Shown here one piece after another: positions 55,111 to 63,859 of a DNA stretch of 64,000 nucleotides. Origin of the DNA: Shewanella psychrophila (lineage in GTDB: Bacteria; Pseudomonadota; Gammaproteobacteria; Enterobacterales; Shewanellaceae); the NCBI RefSeq assembly GCF_002005305.1, contig NZ_CP014782.1, positions 1,798,001 through 1,862,000 of the forward strand, in the 5' to 3' direction. Within the stretch, counting starts at the first letter, position 1, and the number at the start of each line of letters is the position of its first letter. The translations under genes and the position numbers were made by a program. The notes beneath the pieces are model-generated. The model was not told where the DNA came from. It saw only the letters and a list, made by a program, of their open reading frames with translations, and ran no database searches.

Positions 55111-56043
55111 ATGCGTGTAATACTCGCCCCAATGGAAGGCGTCGCCGACGCGCCTATGAGAGCACTGCTAACCTCTGTTGGTGGCTATGATCTTGTCATC
55201 AGCGAGTTTATTCGCGTGGTGGATCAACTCTTGCCTGAAAAAGTCTTCTATCGCCTATGCGCCGAATTGGCTAATGAGAGTAAGACTAAATCAGGAACCC
55301 CTGTCAGATTACAACTACTCGGCCAACACCCCCAGTGGATGGCTGAGAATGCCCAGCGTGCTATAGAACTTGGCTCTCTCGGTGTAGATCTAAATTTTGG
55401 CTGTCCAGCCCCTATGGTTAATCGCAGTAATGGTGGAGCGGCACTGCTTAAAGAGCCTGAGACCATCTACCGCGTGGTTAAAGCAGTCAGGGAAGCCGTC
55501 CCAGAGCAGCTCCCAGCAACGGCAAAAATACGCCTAGGTTGGGATGATAAGAGTCGCTGCGTCGAAATAGCTCAGGCAATTGAGGCTGCTGGAGCCACTG
55601 AGCTCACCGTGCACGCCAGAACCAAGGAAGAAGGCTATAGGCCTCCCGCTCACTGGGAATATATTCAACAAATAAAACAGGCTATCTCGATACCTGTGAT
55701 CGCGAATGGTGAGGTGTGGAGCCGAGAAGATTATCTCAAGTGCCAGCAAGTGAGTCAGTGTGATGATGTCATGATAGGCCGCGGCGCATTGGCCGTGCCT
55801 AACTTAGCCCATGTGATCAAGGGCTCACAAGCTAAAATGTCCTGGTCAGAAGTATTACAGTTACTGCTAAAGTACTCGGACTACGAGATAGTCAGCGAGA
55901 AAGAGAAATATTACCCCGCACGAATAAAACAATGGCTAAAATTCATCGCCAAACAATATAGTGAAGCCGATGAGCTGTTTACTCAAGTGAGAGTATTGAA
56001 AAAGACACCGGAAATTCTGTCTTTACTCAGAGAGCTTTCATAA
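55111..56043 (+). CDS. dusC: tRNA-dihydrouridine(16) synthase DusC
   Basis: FMN flavoenzyme reducing uridine-16 of tRNA. 310 residues: MEGVADAPMRALL start typical of DusC, LNFGCPAPMVNRSNGGAALL with catalytic Cys near 98, KIRLGWDD near 140, VHARTKEEGY near 170, and a C-terminal helical tRNA-binding domain. DusC rather than DusA/B by length and start. Monocistronic. Confidence 0.92.
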   Translation: MRVILAPMEGVADAPMRALLTSVGGYDLVISEFIRVVDQLLPEKVFYRLCAELANESKTKSGTPVRLQLLGQHPQWMAENAQRAIELGSLGVDLNFGCPAPMVNRSNGGAALLKEPETIYRVVKAVREAVPEQLPATAKIRLGWDDKSRCVEIAQAIEAAGATELTVHARTKEEGYRPPAHWEYIQQIKQAISIPVIANGEVWSREDYLKCQQVSQCDDVMIGRGALAVPNLAHVIKGSQAKMSWSEVLQLLLKYSDYEIVSEKEKYYPARIKQWLKFIAKQYSEADELFTQVRVLKKTPEILSLLRELS

Positions 56044-56239
56044 GCCTAAAGTACGTTGAAATCAGCAAGAGTCTCCCCTGTGGTCCAACCTCTTAAGGGA
56101 AGTAGACAAAACTTCCCACATCTAGTATAAATTTTGATGATGTAAGCACTAAATATGGCCTAGAGTTGATCTCAGTCATGGTCAAAATGCCTCACACGTT
56201 TAGACTTAATATCCGAAATAACTTATCAGGCATATACTC

Positions 56240-56596
56240 GTGAGTAGATCCCACATCAGACATGAATTGTCACAGCTAGAATCTAATCTAAGGATAGAGA
56301 TAGGTAAGCTTGCACTGAGTAAAAATATTAGCCTCGATACTCAAACAAGTTCCCTGTGCGAACTCATAGCCCTGCTAACCCAGGCAGGACTATATGAGCA
56401 CCCATTATTCAACCAAATAACCCAAATAGATGCCGCACTGTGTCAGCTAGATATTGGTCTATACGGACTTTGCTCCGATTGCGAGAACGAAATAGAAGTC
56501 GAACGATTAGACATCAATCCCGTAGAGCAAAGGTGTGCCCTATGCTCCGAGAGCCATGAACATGAGCATAGGCAAGAACTAAGACTCACCCATTAG
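56240..56596 (+). CDS. DksA/TraR-like zinc-finger protein
   Basis: 118 residues from a GTG. N-terminal helical hairpin and a C-terminal Cys4 zinc finger CSDC-17 residues-CALC. The coiled-coil tip typical of DksA (with an acidic DxxDxA) is not obvious, so this is a short DksA-like protein that may modulate RNA polymerase; function not established. Its terminator was the target of the IS insertion downstream. Confidence 0.72.
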   Translation: MSRSHIRHELSQLESNLRIEIGKLALSKNISLDTQTSSLCELIALLTQAGLYEHPLFNQITQIDAALCQLDIGLYGLCSDCENEIEVERLDINPVEQRCALCSESHEHEHRQELRLTH

Positions 56597-56674
56597 GCTA
56601 ATTTGACCGACTCGATCTAACTTCACTTTTCTTAATCTATTTACCCTACCCTTTCCCTCAAAAGCCACAAATAA

Positions 56675-56692
56675 AAAAGCCTGCATAAGCAG
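56675..56692 (+). terminator. Left half of the terminator split by the IS
   Basis: AAAAAGCCTGCATAAGCAG; joined to the right half at 58105-58122 it reads AGCCTGC-ATAA-GCAGGCT, a proper hairpin. After insertion the IS-borne hairpin at 56696-56726, followed by TTTTTT, may replace it. Confidence 0.75.
56681..56692. repeat. Target-site duplication, left copy
   Basis: CTGCATAAGCAG, 12 bp, identical to 58105-58116. Typical length for IS4-group elements. Confidence 0.93.
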
Positions 56693-58104
56693 TAATGCCG
56701 GTAAGTTAAGCTTACTGGCATTTTTTATTTCTGGCATATTTCTGTGGTCTGCGCTTGACCGTTCTAGGAAAAGACCGAGTTCGTCGGGGCTCTAAAATCA
56801 GGCTTTCAGCCATTTCATAGAAATATTTAAGCTGACGAGGAATTGCACCTGGTGTCGAGTAGGGCAAACCCACTAATAGCCTCAATATATGAGCCAAAGA
56901 ACCATTAAAACTCAACTGATAAGGGAGATAATCACCTTTGAGTTGATGGCACATTTTCACCATCTGATAACGCACTAGATTATAGGTGAGTAAAATCCCC
57001 CACAACTCCTGTTTTACAAGCTCTGGCAATCGACTTCTCAACGTTAAACGATTACCTAGCATGTATTGTTTTTGCTCTCGATAACCTAATTCTATTTCCC
57101 ATCGATGCACGTATAAATCAGCTATGTCTGCAACGGGATAACGCATGGGATCTATCATTGATGTCAAAACCGAGTATTCCTTGCCATTAACCTTTCGACT
57201 TATGAGTCGTACTTCCAGCTCATTAGGCAGTTCTGGCCATCGTTTTCTAGCATGTGGATTACTTTTTAATTGGACTATTTTATCGTTGCGCCCCAAGCTG
57301 CGAAGCACCTCATATTGGACATTTTTTTTCAAAGGAATCAACCAGTGTCGCTCGTTACCAGTGGATTGCCACTGATAAAGTAGCCCTAGCGAATAAAAAC
57401 CTCGGTCAAATAATGTCAGGCTATTATCCGGTGTGGAGTCGATGAGCTTTTCGGCCAAAATCATCTCATTAACGGCGTAATCATCGAAAGCACTGGCGGT
57501 AATAAGATGGCTACTTAATTCCATTTGGCAGACCATACGAACTTGAGGATATTGAGTCTCTTTTTGTCGAGAAAAGGCTTCTGCATTATCGGGAGTATCT
57601 TCCGCCCGCCAGACTACACCATCGACTCCCAGTAACGTCAGTCCATTCCAGTTTGGATGTAGAGCTTCACGATTCCAGTGAGCTTGAGTGCACTCAAACA
57701 GAGCTTTCATTGCCGCTTCACCGAGATTTTTTCGTCGTTGAGTTAATGCGCTCGGAGCAACAAATGGCTTGCCCTCTCTATCAACGATATCGAGCATGTT
57801 AATGATGTGAGCCATCGACTTATCATTATAGATAGCCATTCCAATAATAAGCCAAGCCATTGACTCTAGTGTTAATTTACGTTTTCTAATCGTGACTGTT
57901 TCAGTTAATGAATACGCTTCCTCTATCAACTCCAGAGGGAGTAAATCTGCGAGGGTTTCAACTTGATGGGGCTTGAGTTGGTTGATCATGTCAAAAGCTT
58001 GGGAAACTTGCATAAAAAATCCGAGACCTAGAGATAGGACTCGGATTCTGAAGCATCTAGAAGATCAGTCAACCGATCGATAAATCACTAAATGATCGGC
58101 ATTA
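56693..58104. mobile_element. Intact IS4-family insertion sequence (1,412 bp)
   Basis: Bounded by related ends TAATGCCGGTAAGTTAAGC (left) and TAATGCCGATCATTTAGTG (right, reversed), 8 identical terminal bases and 13 of 19 overall, resembling the E. coli IS4 end TAATGCCGATCAGTT. Both ends are flanked by identical 12-bp target duplications. One intact transposase gene is inside. The left end also forms a hairpin TGCCGGTAAG...CTTACTGGCA followed by T6 that would stop plus-strand read-through into the element. Confidence 0.93.
56712..58013 (-). CDS. IS4-family DDE transposase
   Basis: 433 residues (IS4 itself: 442). N-terminal IS4 domain, then the DDE catalytic residues: Asp in LLGVDGVVWR near 127, Asp in LFDRGFYS near 201, Glu in the Y-(2)-R-(3)-E-(6)-K signature YVHRWEIELGYREQK near 305. 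No frameshift or stop interrupts it, so it is probably active. Read opposite to the upstream DksA-like gene. Confidence 0.95.
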   Translation of the reverse strand: MQVSQAFDMINQLKPHQVETLADLLPLELIEEAYSLTETVTIRKRKLTLESMAWLIIGMAIYNDKSMAHIINMLDIVDREGKPFVAPSALTQRRKNLGEAAMKALFECTQAHWNREALHPNWNGLTLLGVDGVVWRAEDTPDNAEAFSRQKETQYPQVRMVCQMELSSHLITASAFDDYAVNEMILAEKLIDSTPDNSLTLFDRGFYSLGLLYQWQSTGNERHWLIPLKKNVQYEVLRSLGRNDKIVQLKSNPHARKRWPELPNELEVRLISRKVNGKEYSVLTSMIDPMRYPVADIADLYVHRWEIELGYREQKQYMLGNRLTLRSRLPELVKQELWGILLTYNLVRYQMVKMCHQLKGDYLPYQLSFNGSLAHILRLLVGLPYSTPGAIPRQLKYFYEMAESLILEPRRTRSFPRTVKRRPQKYARNKKCQ

Positions 58105-58116
58105 CTGCATAAGCAG
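58105..58116. repeat. Target-site duplication, right copy
   Basis: CTGCATAAGCAG; the duplicated 12 bp is the inner half of the original terminator hairpin. Confidence 0.93.
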
Positions 58117-58142
58117 GCTTCTATGGTCTGTCACATCCCATA

Positions 58143-59174
58143 CTAACTTAGATGCTGATTTTTCTCGGCGAGTCTATTGAATATGGCGTTAAATGAAAGT
58201 GACGCCCCATGCGCAATTTTATCGGCAAATTTTTTCTTAAGCTGATAACGCACCTTGATCACGGTTCTTTCTTTCGCTAGCTTCATCACCACGTCATCAC
58301 TGGTGGATATGGCATCGATAAGCCCCAGTTCGATGGCTTGTTGACCATACCAATGTTCACCCGTGGCGACTTTATCAAGATCTAATTCGGGGCGGTATTT
58401 AGCGATAAACTGTTTAAATAGCACGTGAGTTTCTTCGAGCTCTATCTGAAACTTCGCACGTCCTTCATCTGTATTTTCACCAAACAGGGTTAAGGTGCGC
58501 TTAAAATTTCCTGCCGTATGTTGCTCATAATCAATATCATGCTTCTTAAGCAGCTTATTGAAGTTAGGTATTTGTGCCACAACCCCAATCGAGCCAACGA
58601 TGGCAAATGGAGCCGCATACACCTTATTCGCCACACAAGCCATCATATAGCCGCCGCTGGCTGCCACTTTGTCGACACAGATAGTCAAATGAATATCTGC
58701 CTGACGCAGACGGTCCAACTGGCTGGATGCCAGACCGTAGCCATGAACCATGCCACCACCGCTCTCTACATTGACGATCACTTCATCGCCCTGCTCTGCA
58801 ATGGCTAAAATGGCACTGATCTCTTCACGCAAAGAAGCCACTTCACTGGCATCTATGCTGCCCTTAAAGTCGACCACGAATACTCTAGGCTCTAATGCCT
58901 CTTCATCTTGCTGCTTCTCGGCTTTCTCTTTGGCCTTCTCGTCCGCTTTAAGTTGCTTCTCATAGGCTTTGAACTGCTTCTTACTCAACAGTTCCTCTTT
59001 AAGATCATGCTTAAGGTTTTTAAGATCTTCAGAGAGGTTCGTCAGCAATAGCTCTCCCTTCCCCCCTTTCTGCTTTATCGCAGAAGCAAGCACAACGACA
59101 ACAACAGCGATAATTGATAACACTATGGTTATTGCTTTGGCGAAAAACAGTCCATATTCGTACAAAAATTCCAA
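58143..59174 (-). CDS. sohB: SohB-type signal-peptide-peptidase-like serine protease
   Basis: S49 family (SppA-like) inner-membrane protease, 343 residues. N-terminal TM helix (FFAKAITIVLSIIAVVVVVL), then the SppA-like fold with GGGMVHGYG near 140 (oxyanion), catalytic Ser in KVAASGGYMMA near 171 and Lys in AGNFKRTL near 223. Acts at the periplasmic side on membrane or signal-peptide remnants. The IS ends about 40 bases beyond its stop. Confidence 0.92.
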   Translation of the reverse strand: MEFLYEYGLFFAKAITIVLSIIAVVVVVLASAIKQKGGKGELLLTNLSEDLKNLKHDLKEELLSKKQFKAYEKQLKADEKAKEKAEKQQDEEALEPRVFVVDFKGSIDASEVASLREEISAILAIAEQGDEVIVNVESGGGMVHGYGLASSQLDRLRQADIHLTICVDKVAASGGYMMACVANKVYAAPFAIVGSIGVVAQIPNFNKLLKKHDIDYEQHTAGNFKRTLTLFGENTDEGRAKFQIELEETHVLFKQFIAKYRPELDLDKVATGEHWYGQQAIELGLIDAISTSDDVVMKLAKERTVIKVRYQLKKKFADKIAHGASLSFNAIFNRLAEKNQHLS

Positions 59175-59272
59175 AGTATGCTCCGGCTTTATTTTATCTT
59201 GAATGCAAAATTGTGCTTATTCTATCAGTCATCGGCCCAATAACAAATGCACTATCAGGTAAATCAGCCAAT

Positions 59273-59298
59273 AAAAAACCCAGCAAATGCTGGGTTTT
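59273..59298 (-). terminator. Terminator of the lipase gene
   Basis: AAAACCCAGC-AAAT-GCTGGGTTTT followed by T on the minus strand; lies between sohB and the convergently oriented minus-strand lipase, so it serves the latter. Confidence 0.82.
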
Positions 59299-59319
59299 AA
59301 AGATTAACATTAAGGAGTA

Positions 59320-61821
59320 TTAGCCAGCAGGAACCGCACATGGCTGAATAACATCATCATCTTCAATCATAATAGTCGCAGAACCTTTACCCGCTGTTAG
59401 TGCAAACCTTGTAACTTCTTTTTGCATCTCTACAGTTGCGGCAGTACCAGCAGGATCGACAATCGAACTATGATGGCCTTCGGCAAAGCGTACAGCACCA
59501 GAACCAGCCGTTGTAGTATCGATACACTCTAAACTCAAGGCAGCGATAAGTGGCTCAGTACCAGCAGTAGGGAAACCTTCGACACTGTTTGGCAATACCT
59601 GATCAGGTTTATTATCTTCGGTTCCGTCACCAACTATTTCAATCAAGTGTACGGGAAGACCCGTTGCTTTAAGCATAGCAGCATGGTTGATTGGATCGGC
59701 GCTATCTACAGCGGTCTGAACCGCAAAGGCAAATGCAGGTAAGAAGCCTTCATAGACAGCTTGAACAAGCGCTGTATATTCTGGCGTACCAGGTTCATAG
59801 CCAGCAGTATTCGCTTCATCAACCAAAGCCTGGAACGTATCTGTCGTTACGATATTTTCGAACAACATAGGGCCAAATGTTGCCGAGCCGATAAAGGTTC
59901 CGGCAAATCCCCCCGTTGGCGCAACCAATGATGATGCATTGAGAGCATAGACATTTGGCAGAGCAGTACCTGTTTCTGGGTTAACTAAGCCTGTGCTGGC
60001 ATAGGTTGAGAAATTGGTATTTACAATAGCGCCGAGACTCAGCCCTTGTGTGCTTATCTTGCCTATATCGAATATTTGAGGCAACTCCATCTGAGCCAGC
60101 TGCATAGACAGACCAGTCAGTGCTAATCGTAAACCAAGATGATCTGCAACACTCTGACGGAAATTATCACGCACAGATAAGGTGCTGGCGATATTGATGA
60201 AAGCCAATGGATCACCATTTACAAAAGCTTCAGGTTGTCCGATTGCAACGCCGAACTCAGGCGCTGAAGCCGATACTTCATAGACCTCATCATCATTAGC
60301 ATCGAATGAACGTGCGCCATGCAATGGATGATCGATTGCAACGGTCGCTATGCCCATAGCCGCATAAGTTCCGGCGAAAGTCATCGCAGTCTCTTTACCG
60401 CCCCCCAAACCATGTAGTGCAATATTAGTGGGCCAACCAGCTGTAGGCGGTACGAAGGTAATACCTTGCTCTGCACTAAAAGCAACGAGTTTAGCCGCAT
60501 CAGGCAAAGTAATAAATACTGGAACTGTCTCATGCCCTTTAATGGCAGGAATAGGGTTAAACTTAGTTAGATGTTTGGCTTTATCCGCCGCGGTGCCATC
60601 ATCGAGTAACCAAGTTTTTCCAGCTAAAAGCGCAGGGTTAGCAATGCCTGCTGCAGGGTCAATATCATAGGCCATGGCTTGCATACCGTAACTTTCTTGA
60701 CTCATGGTGCCCGCTTGTAGTGCCAGCATCACTGAAACTGGGCTATCACCTGCTGCCTTCCAGCTGCCATTAATTGCTGGCATCATATTTTCATCTAAAC
60801 ACTTTTCAGATGAGCAATCACCGAAGATAGGCAAGATTAACTCAGCTGTATATACATTGGCCAAATCAGCAATTTTGAATATATCACCCGCTTCGGAAGG
60901 AATACCTGCAGCGGTTGCAACTGTATAACCTAATGGCGTAGGCAGAACAGAGAAGCGAGGGGCATAAGGATTTTCTGGGGTAGGGTCAGCCATTAATAGT
61001 TTTAATGTCTCATACACATCAGCAACAGATTGAGTGGTAAACAGACCCGAATAACTAATTGTTTCAAGATCCACACCATGCTCAGCCGCTATGCCCTTCT
61101 CATAACTATTCACTAAGGTTTGAAGAGATAATTGAGCTTCAGTTTCAAGTGGATGAGTGTCAATATCCAACCTGACAGAGTTGTAAGTCGATGAAGGAGC
61201 AATCCCCTGACCTGCTGAATCTTGTATTAGATTGGTCGTTACATAGATATAAGACTGATTTGCCTTTAATGGTTTTAGAGGAACAATAACAATTTTATTG
61301 CCGACAGCCTTAGAGACAAAATCAACACCAAATGTTAACTCGACGCCGACTTTACAGGCAGAAACTGATGGACTGACTTTACATTCGGGATCAGAAGATA
61401 ACGGACCACCGACTGTTGCCTCGAACATCCTCACCGCACCGGTCTGAAATACTGAAACCTCATCGAGTGATAACATTGTGCCATCATGATCAGAAGCAAG
61501 TTCTACATCGATAGAGATAGGTGCCGTGGTCGACCAGCCATCGAGTGCACCGAGAGCCATTGAAGGATCGGTATAATCGCTGGAGCCGTCGAGCGCTTCG
61601 CCAGGGAGATTAATCGTGCCATCTATGGTGTCATTAAAGAGCAAGTCATTTGGCAAAGGTAGAGTACGTTTTGCAGGATCTACATTACCTGGATCGAATG
61701 CGATATGAGACTCAGGGATCAGAGGCTCAACCTTATCTTTTAACTCATCGACACTATCTTCACTACAGGCCGTGAGTCCTAGCGCAGATGCAATCGCAAC
61801 ACCCAAAAAGAGTCTTTTCAT
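59320..61821 (-). CDS. VolA/Pla-1/cef-family extracellular lipase lipoprotein
   Basis: 833 residues from the ATG at 61821 (GGGGA upstream); the ORF to 61887 adds 22 residues. Lipoprotein signal KRLFLGVAIASALGLTAC-SED. N-terminal bacterial lipase domain then an alpha/beta-hydrolase core with nucleophile GLSLG near 594, HPLHGARSF near 500 and probable acid/His near 750-800 (GHHSSIVDP). In Vibrio VolA this is a surface lysophospholipase that releases fatty acids from host phosphatidylcholine. A similar fatty-acid scavenging role is inferred here. Confidence 0.88.
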   Translation of the reverse strand: MKRLFLGVAIASALGLTACSEDSVDELKDKVEPLIPESHIAFDPGNVDPAKRTLPLPNDLLFNDTIDGTINLPGEALDGSSDYTDPSMALGALDGWSTTAPISIDVELASDHDGTMLSLDEVSVFQTGAVRMFEATVGGPLSSDPECKVSPSVSACKVGVELTFGVDFVSKAVGNKIVIVPLKPLKANQSYIYVTTNLIQDSAGQGIAPSSTYNSVRLDIDTHPLETEAQLSLQTLVNSYEKGIAAEHGVDLETISYSGLFTTQSVADVYETLKLLMADPTPENPYAPRFSVLPTPLGYTVATAAGIPSEAGDIFKIADLANVYTAELILPIFGDCSSEKCLDENMMPAINGSWKAAGDSPVSVMLALQAGTMSQESYGMQAMAYDIDPAAGIANPALLAGKTWLLDDGTAADKAKHLTKFNPIPAIKGHETVPVFITLPDAAKLVAFSAEQGITFVPPTAGWPTNIALHGLGGGKETAMTFAGTYAAMGIATVAIDHPLHGARSFDANDDEVYEVSASAPEFGVAIGQPEAFVNGDPLAFINIASTLSVRDNFRQSVADHLGLRLALTGLSMQLAQMELPQIFDIGKISTQGLSLGAIVNTNFSTYASTGLVNPETGTALPNVYALNASSLVAPTGGFAGTFIGSATFGPMLFENIVTTDTFQALVDEANTAGYEPGTPEYTALVQAVYEGFLPAFAFAVQTAVDSADPINHAAMLKATGLPVHLIEIVGDGTEDNKPDQVLPNSVEGFPTAGTEPLIAALSLECIDTTTAGSGAVRFAEGHHSSIVDPAGTAATVEMQKEVTRFALTAGKGSATIMIEDDDVIQPCAVPAG

Positions 61822-62051
61822 CTTTGTTCCCCAAATCTTGTTGTAATAATTTTTGTTTTCCCCAAAAAATTTGGTCACAATAGGCAATACCGTGTGACCA
61901 AAGTAGGACTTTTACCAGTCCTTACCTAAGCTCAAGTTAACGTAAAAATATTGACTTAGCTACATTTTTGTCACATACAAACAATGAATATGCGCACAAT
62001 AATTAATCATTTGTTTAAAACAAGTGTTCATCACATCAGTGACTCTAGAGG

Positions 62052-62069
62052 TGGCGGGGTTTTCCGCCG
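62052..62069 (+). repeat. Short inverted repeat in the yciK leader
   Basis: GGCGG-GGTTTT-CCGCC hairpin 18 bases before the ATG; AGGAA follows. It could affect translation of yciK. Confidence 0.4.
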
Positions 62070-62086
62070 ACAGGAAATATTGACTC

Positions 62087-62824
62087 ATGTTGGAATATCA
62101 AGCTGCAAAAGATCTACTTATTAACAAAACTATACTCGTAACAGGCGCTGGTGACGGGATCGGACGCGCGGCTGCCATCAGTTTCGCGAAGCATGGCGCC
62201 ACCGTTATTCTTCTAGGGAAGACAGTTAAGAAGTTAGAAGCCGTATATGACCAGATAGTGCAAGCCGGTTACCCTAAGCCTGCGATTGTTCCTTTAGATT
62301 TAAAAGGCGCAACCGAGCAAAATTATATCGACATGGCAGAGACTATCCAAGAGCAGTTTGGCCATTTGGATGGTGCTCTACATAACGCGAGTCTGCTAGG
62401 CGTTTTAGGCCCATTTGAGCATATCTCAATGGATTCAGTGAAAGAGGTCATGCAGGTGAATGTTATCGCCGAAATCATGATGACCAGAGCACTACTGCCT
62501 ATCATGAAGAAGGCACCTAAAGCATCACTGGTATTTACCTCTAGCGGCGTCGGACGTCAAGGCCGTGCATTCTGGGGCGAATACGCCATCTCTAAATTTG
62601 CAACCGAAGGCATGATGCAATCTATCGCCGATGAATATGAAGGTTCGAGCTTGAGAGTCAACAGCATCAATCCTGGTGCAACTCGTACAGGTATGCGCGC
62701 AAATGCCTATCCGGCCGAAAACCCAAGCACACTCAAAGAGCCAGAAGATATCATGGCGACTTATCTTTATCTGATGGGCGATGACTCTGTAGATGTCAAC
62801 GGTCAGCAGCTAAGCGCGCAGTAA
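62087..62824 (+). CDS. yciK: YciK-type short-chain dehydrogenase/reductase
   Basis: 245-residue SDR. Cofactor loop LVTGAGDGIG near 20, NAS segment near 100 (LHNASLLG), catalytic Ser (VFTSSG near 150) and Y-x3-K (EYAISK near 165) are all present. YciK is conserved next to rluB/sohB in Gammaproteobacteria; substrate not known. Upstream leader contains a hairpin. Confidence 0.9.
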   Translation: MLEYQAAKDLLINKTILVTGAGDGIGRAAAISFAKHGATVILLGKTVKKLEAVYDQIVQAGYPKPAIVPLDLKGATEQNYIDMAETIQEQFGHLDGALHNASLLGVLGPFEHISMDSVKEVMQVNVIAEIMMTRALLPIMKKAPKASLVFTSSGVGRQGRAFWGEYAISKFATEGMMQSIADEYEGSSLRVNSINPGATRTGMRANAYPAENPSTLKEPEDIMATYLYLMGDDSVDVNGQQLSAQ

Positions 62825-62833
62825 GGAAGGTTC

Positions 62834-62872
62834 TAGAGCCTAGAGCCTAGGGCTTAGGTTCTAGGGATTTTC
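62834..62872. repeat. CTAGAGC-type direct repeat
   Basis: Low-complexity TAGAGCCTAGAGCCTAGGG followed by a variant CTTAGGTTCTAGGG; possible slippage-derived sequence between yciK and its terminator. Confidence 0.6.
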
Positions 62873-62888
62873 AGTCCATAGAAATATT

Positions 62889-62907
62889 GCATAAGTGTTC
62901 CGACACA
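62889..62907 (+). repeat. CATAAGTGTTCCGACACA repeat, copy 2
   Basis: Nearly identical to 40090-40108 (one base missing); again directly upstream of a terminator hairpin. Confidence 0.5.
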
Positions 62908-62908
62908 A

Positions 62909-62932
62909 AAAAGGCTGCATTTGCAGCCTTTT
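62909..62932. terminator. Terminator between yciK and rluB
   Basis: AAAAGGCTGC/GCAGCCTTTT with a 4-base loop, U-tract on both strands. Confidence 0.85.
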
Positions 62933-62992
62933 CTAATTCATACTAGATAGGTTCCTAGGCACTAAATCCTAGTAATCTAGTCATTTATTTAA

Positions 62993-63859
62993 CTAAGTTC
63001 TCTTACGAACAGGTTTGCTTGCTACGGATTTATGCTTACGCACTGCTCGACGGATCTTAGCACCTTTCACTTTTGAGCGAGCGACGCTGTGCTTATCTGT
63101 ACCTATAACAGTACGAGTCTCCTCTTTCAAGCCAGCCGTTTTTCTCAGGTAATTCACCTGCTCCATGGTCAACTCAACCCAACCGCCACGAGGCAGAGAC
63201 TTAGGCAGCTCAATCATGCCGTAACGAATACGGATAAGACGGCTCACCTGCACTTCTTGAGATTCCCATAAACGGCGAACTTCACGGTTACGACCTTCGG
63301 CAAGTGACACATGCCACCACTTGTTCATGCCTTCACCGCCAGCCGCTTTCACCTTATCGAAACTGGCCGGGCCATCTTCTAAGGTGACACCGGTTCTCAG
63401 GCGTTGAATACAGGCATCATTAACTTCACCGAAAGTACGTACTGCGTATTCACGTTCAACTTCGTTAGATGGGTGCATCAAGCGGTTTGCCAGCTCACCA
63501 TCTGAAGTAAACAGCAACAGACCTGAGGTGTTGATATCGAGACGACCAACTGCCACCCAACGCGAATCACGTGTCTTTGGCAGACGGTCGAATACCGTAG
63601 GACGACCTTCAGGATCTTTGCGACTACAAATCTCACCTTCTGGCTTATGATAAGCAATCACTCGACAGATCAGATCCTCTTCAGATTTAATCGAAACGGT
63701 TCGACCATCTATACGGATCTTTACATCGGCTTCGATGCGATCACCAAGATTAGCAATCTCACCATCTATACTAATTCGACCTGCAGCAATCCATGCCTCC
63801 ATCTCACGACGGGAGCCATGGCCTGCACGGGCCAAGACTTTCTGCAATTTTTCACTCAT
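62993..63859 (-). CDS. rluB: 23S rRNA pseudouridine(2605) synthase RluB
   Basis: Makes pseudouridine 2605 in 23S rRNA. 288 residues: S4 domain KLQKVLARAGHGSRREMEAWI at the N-terminus, catalytic Asp in VGRLDINTSGLLLFTSDG near 108, NREVRRLWES near 205, and a basic C-terminal tail. Its ATG overlaps the scpB stop by 8 bases, giving the conserved scpAB-rluB cluster. Confidence 0.95.
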   Translation of the reverse strand: MSEKLQKVLARAGHGSRREMEAWIAAGRISIDGEIANLGDRIEADVKIRIDGRTVSIKSEEDLICRVIAYHKPEGEICSRKDPEGRPTVFDRLPKTRDSRWVAVGRLDINTSGLLLFTSDGELANRLMHPSNEVEREYAVRTFGEVNDACIQRLRTGVTLEDGPASFDKVKAAGGEGMNKWWHVSLAEGRNREVRRLWESQEVQVSRLIRIRYGMIELPKSLPRGGWVELTMEQVNYLRKTAGLKEETRTVIGTDKHSVARSKVKGAKIRRAVRKHKSVASKPVRKRT

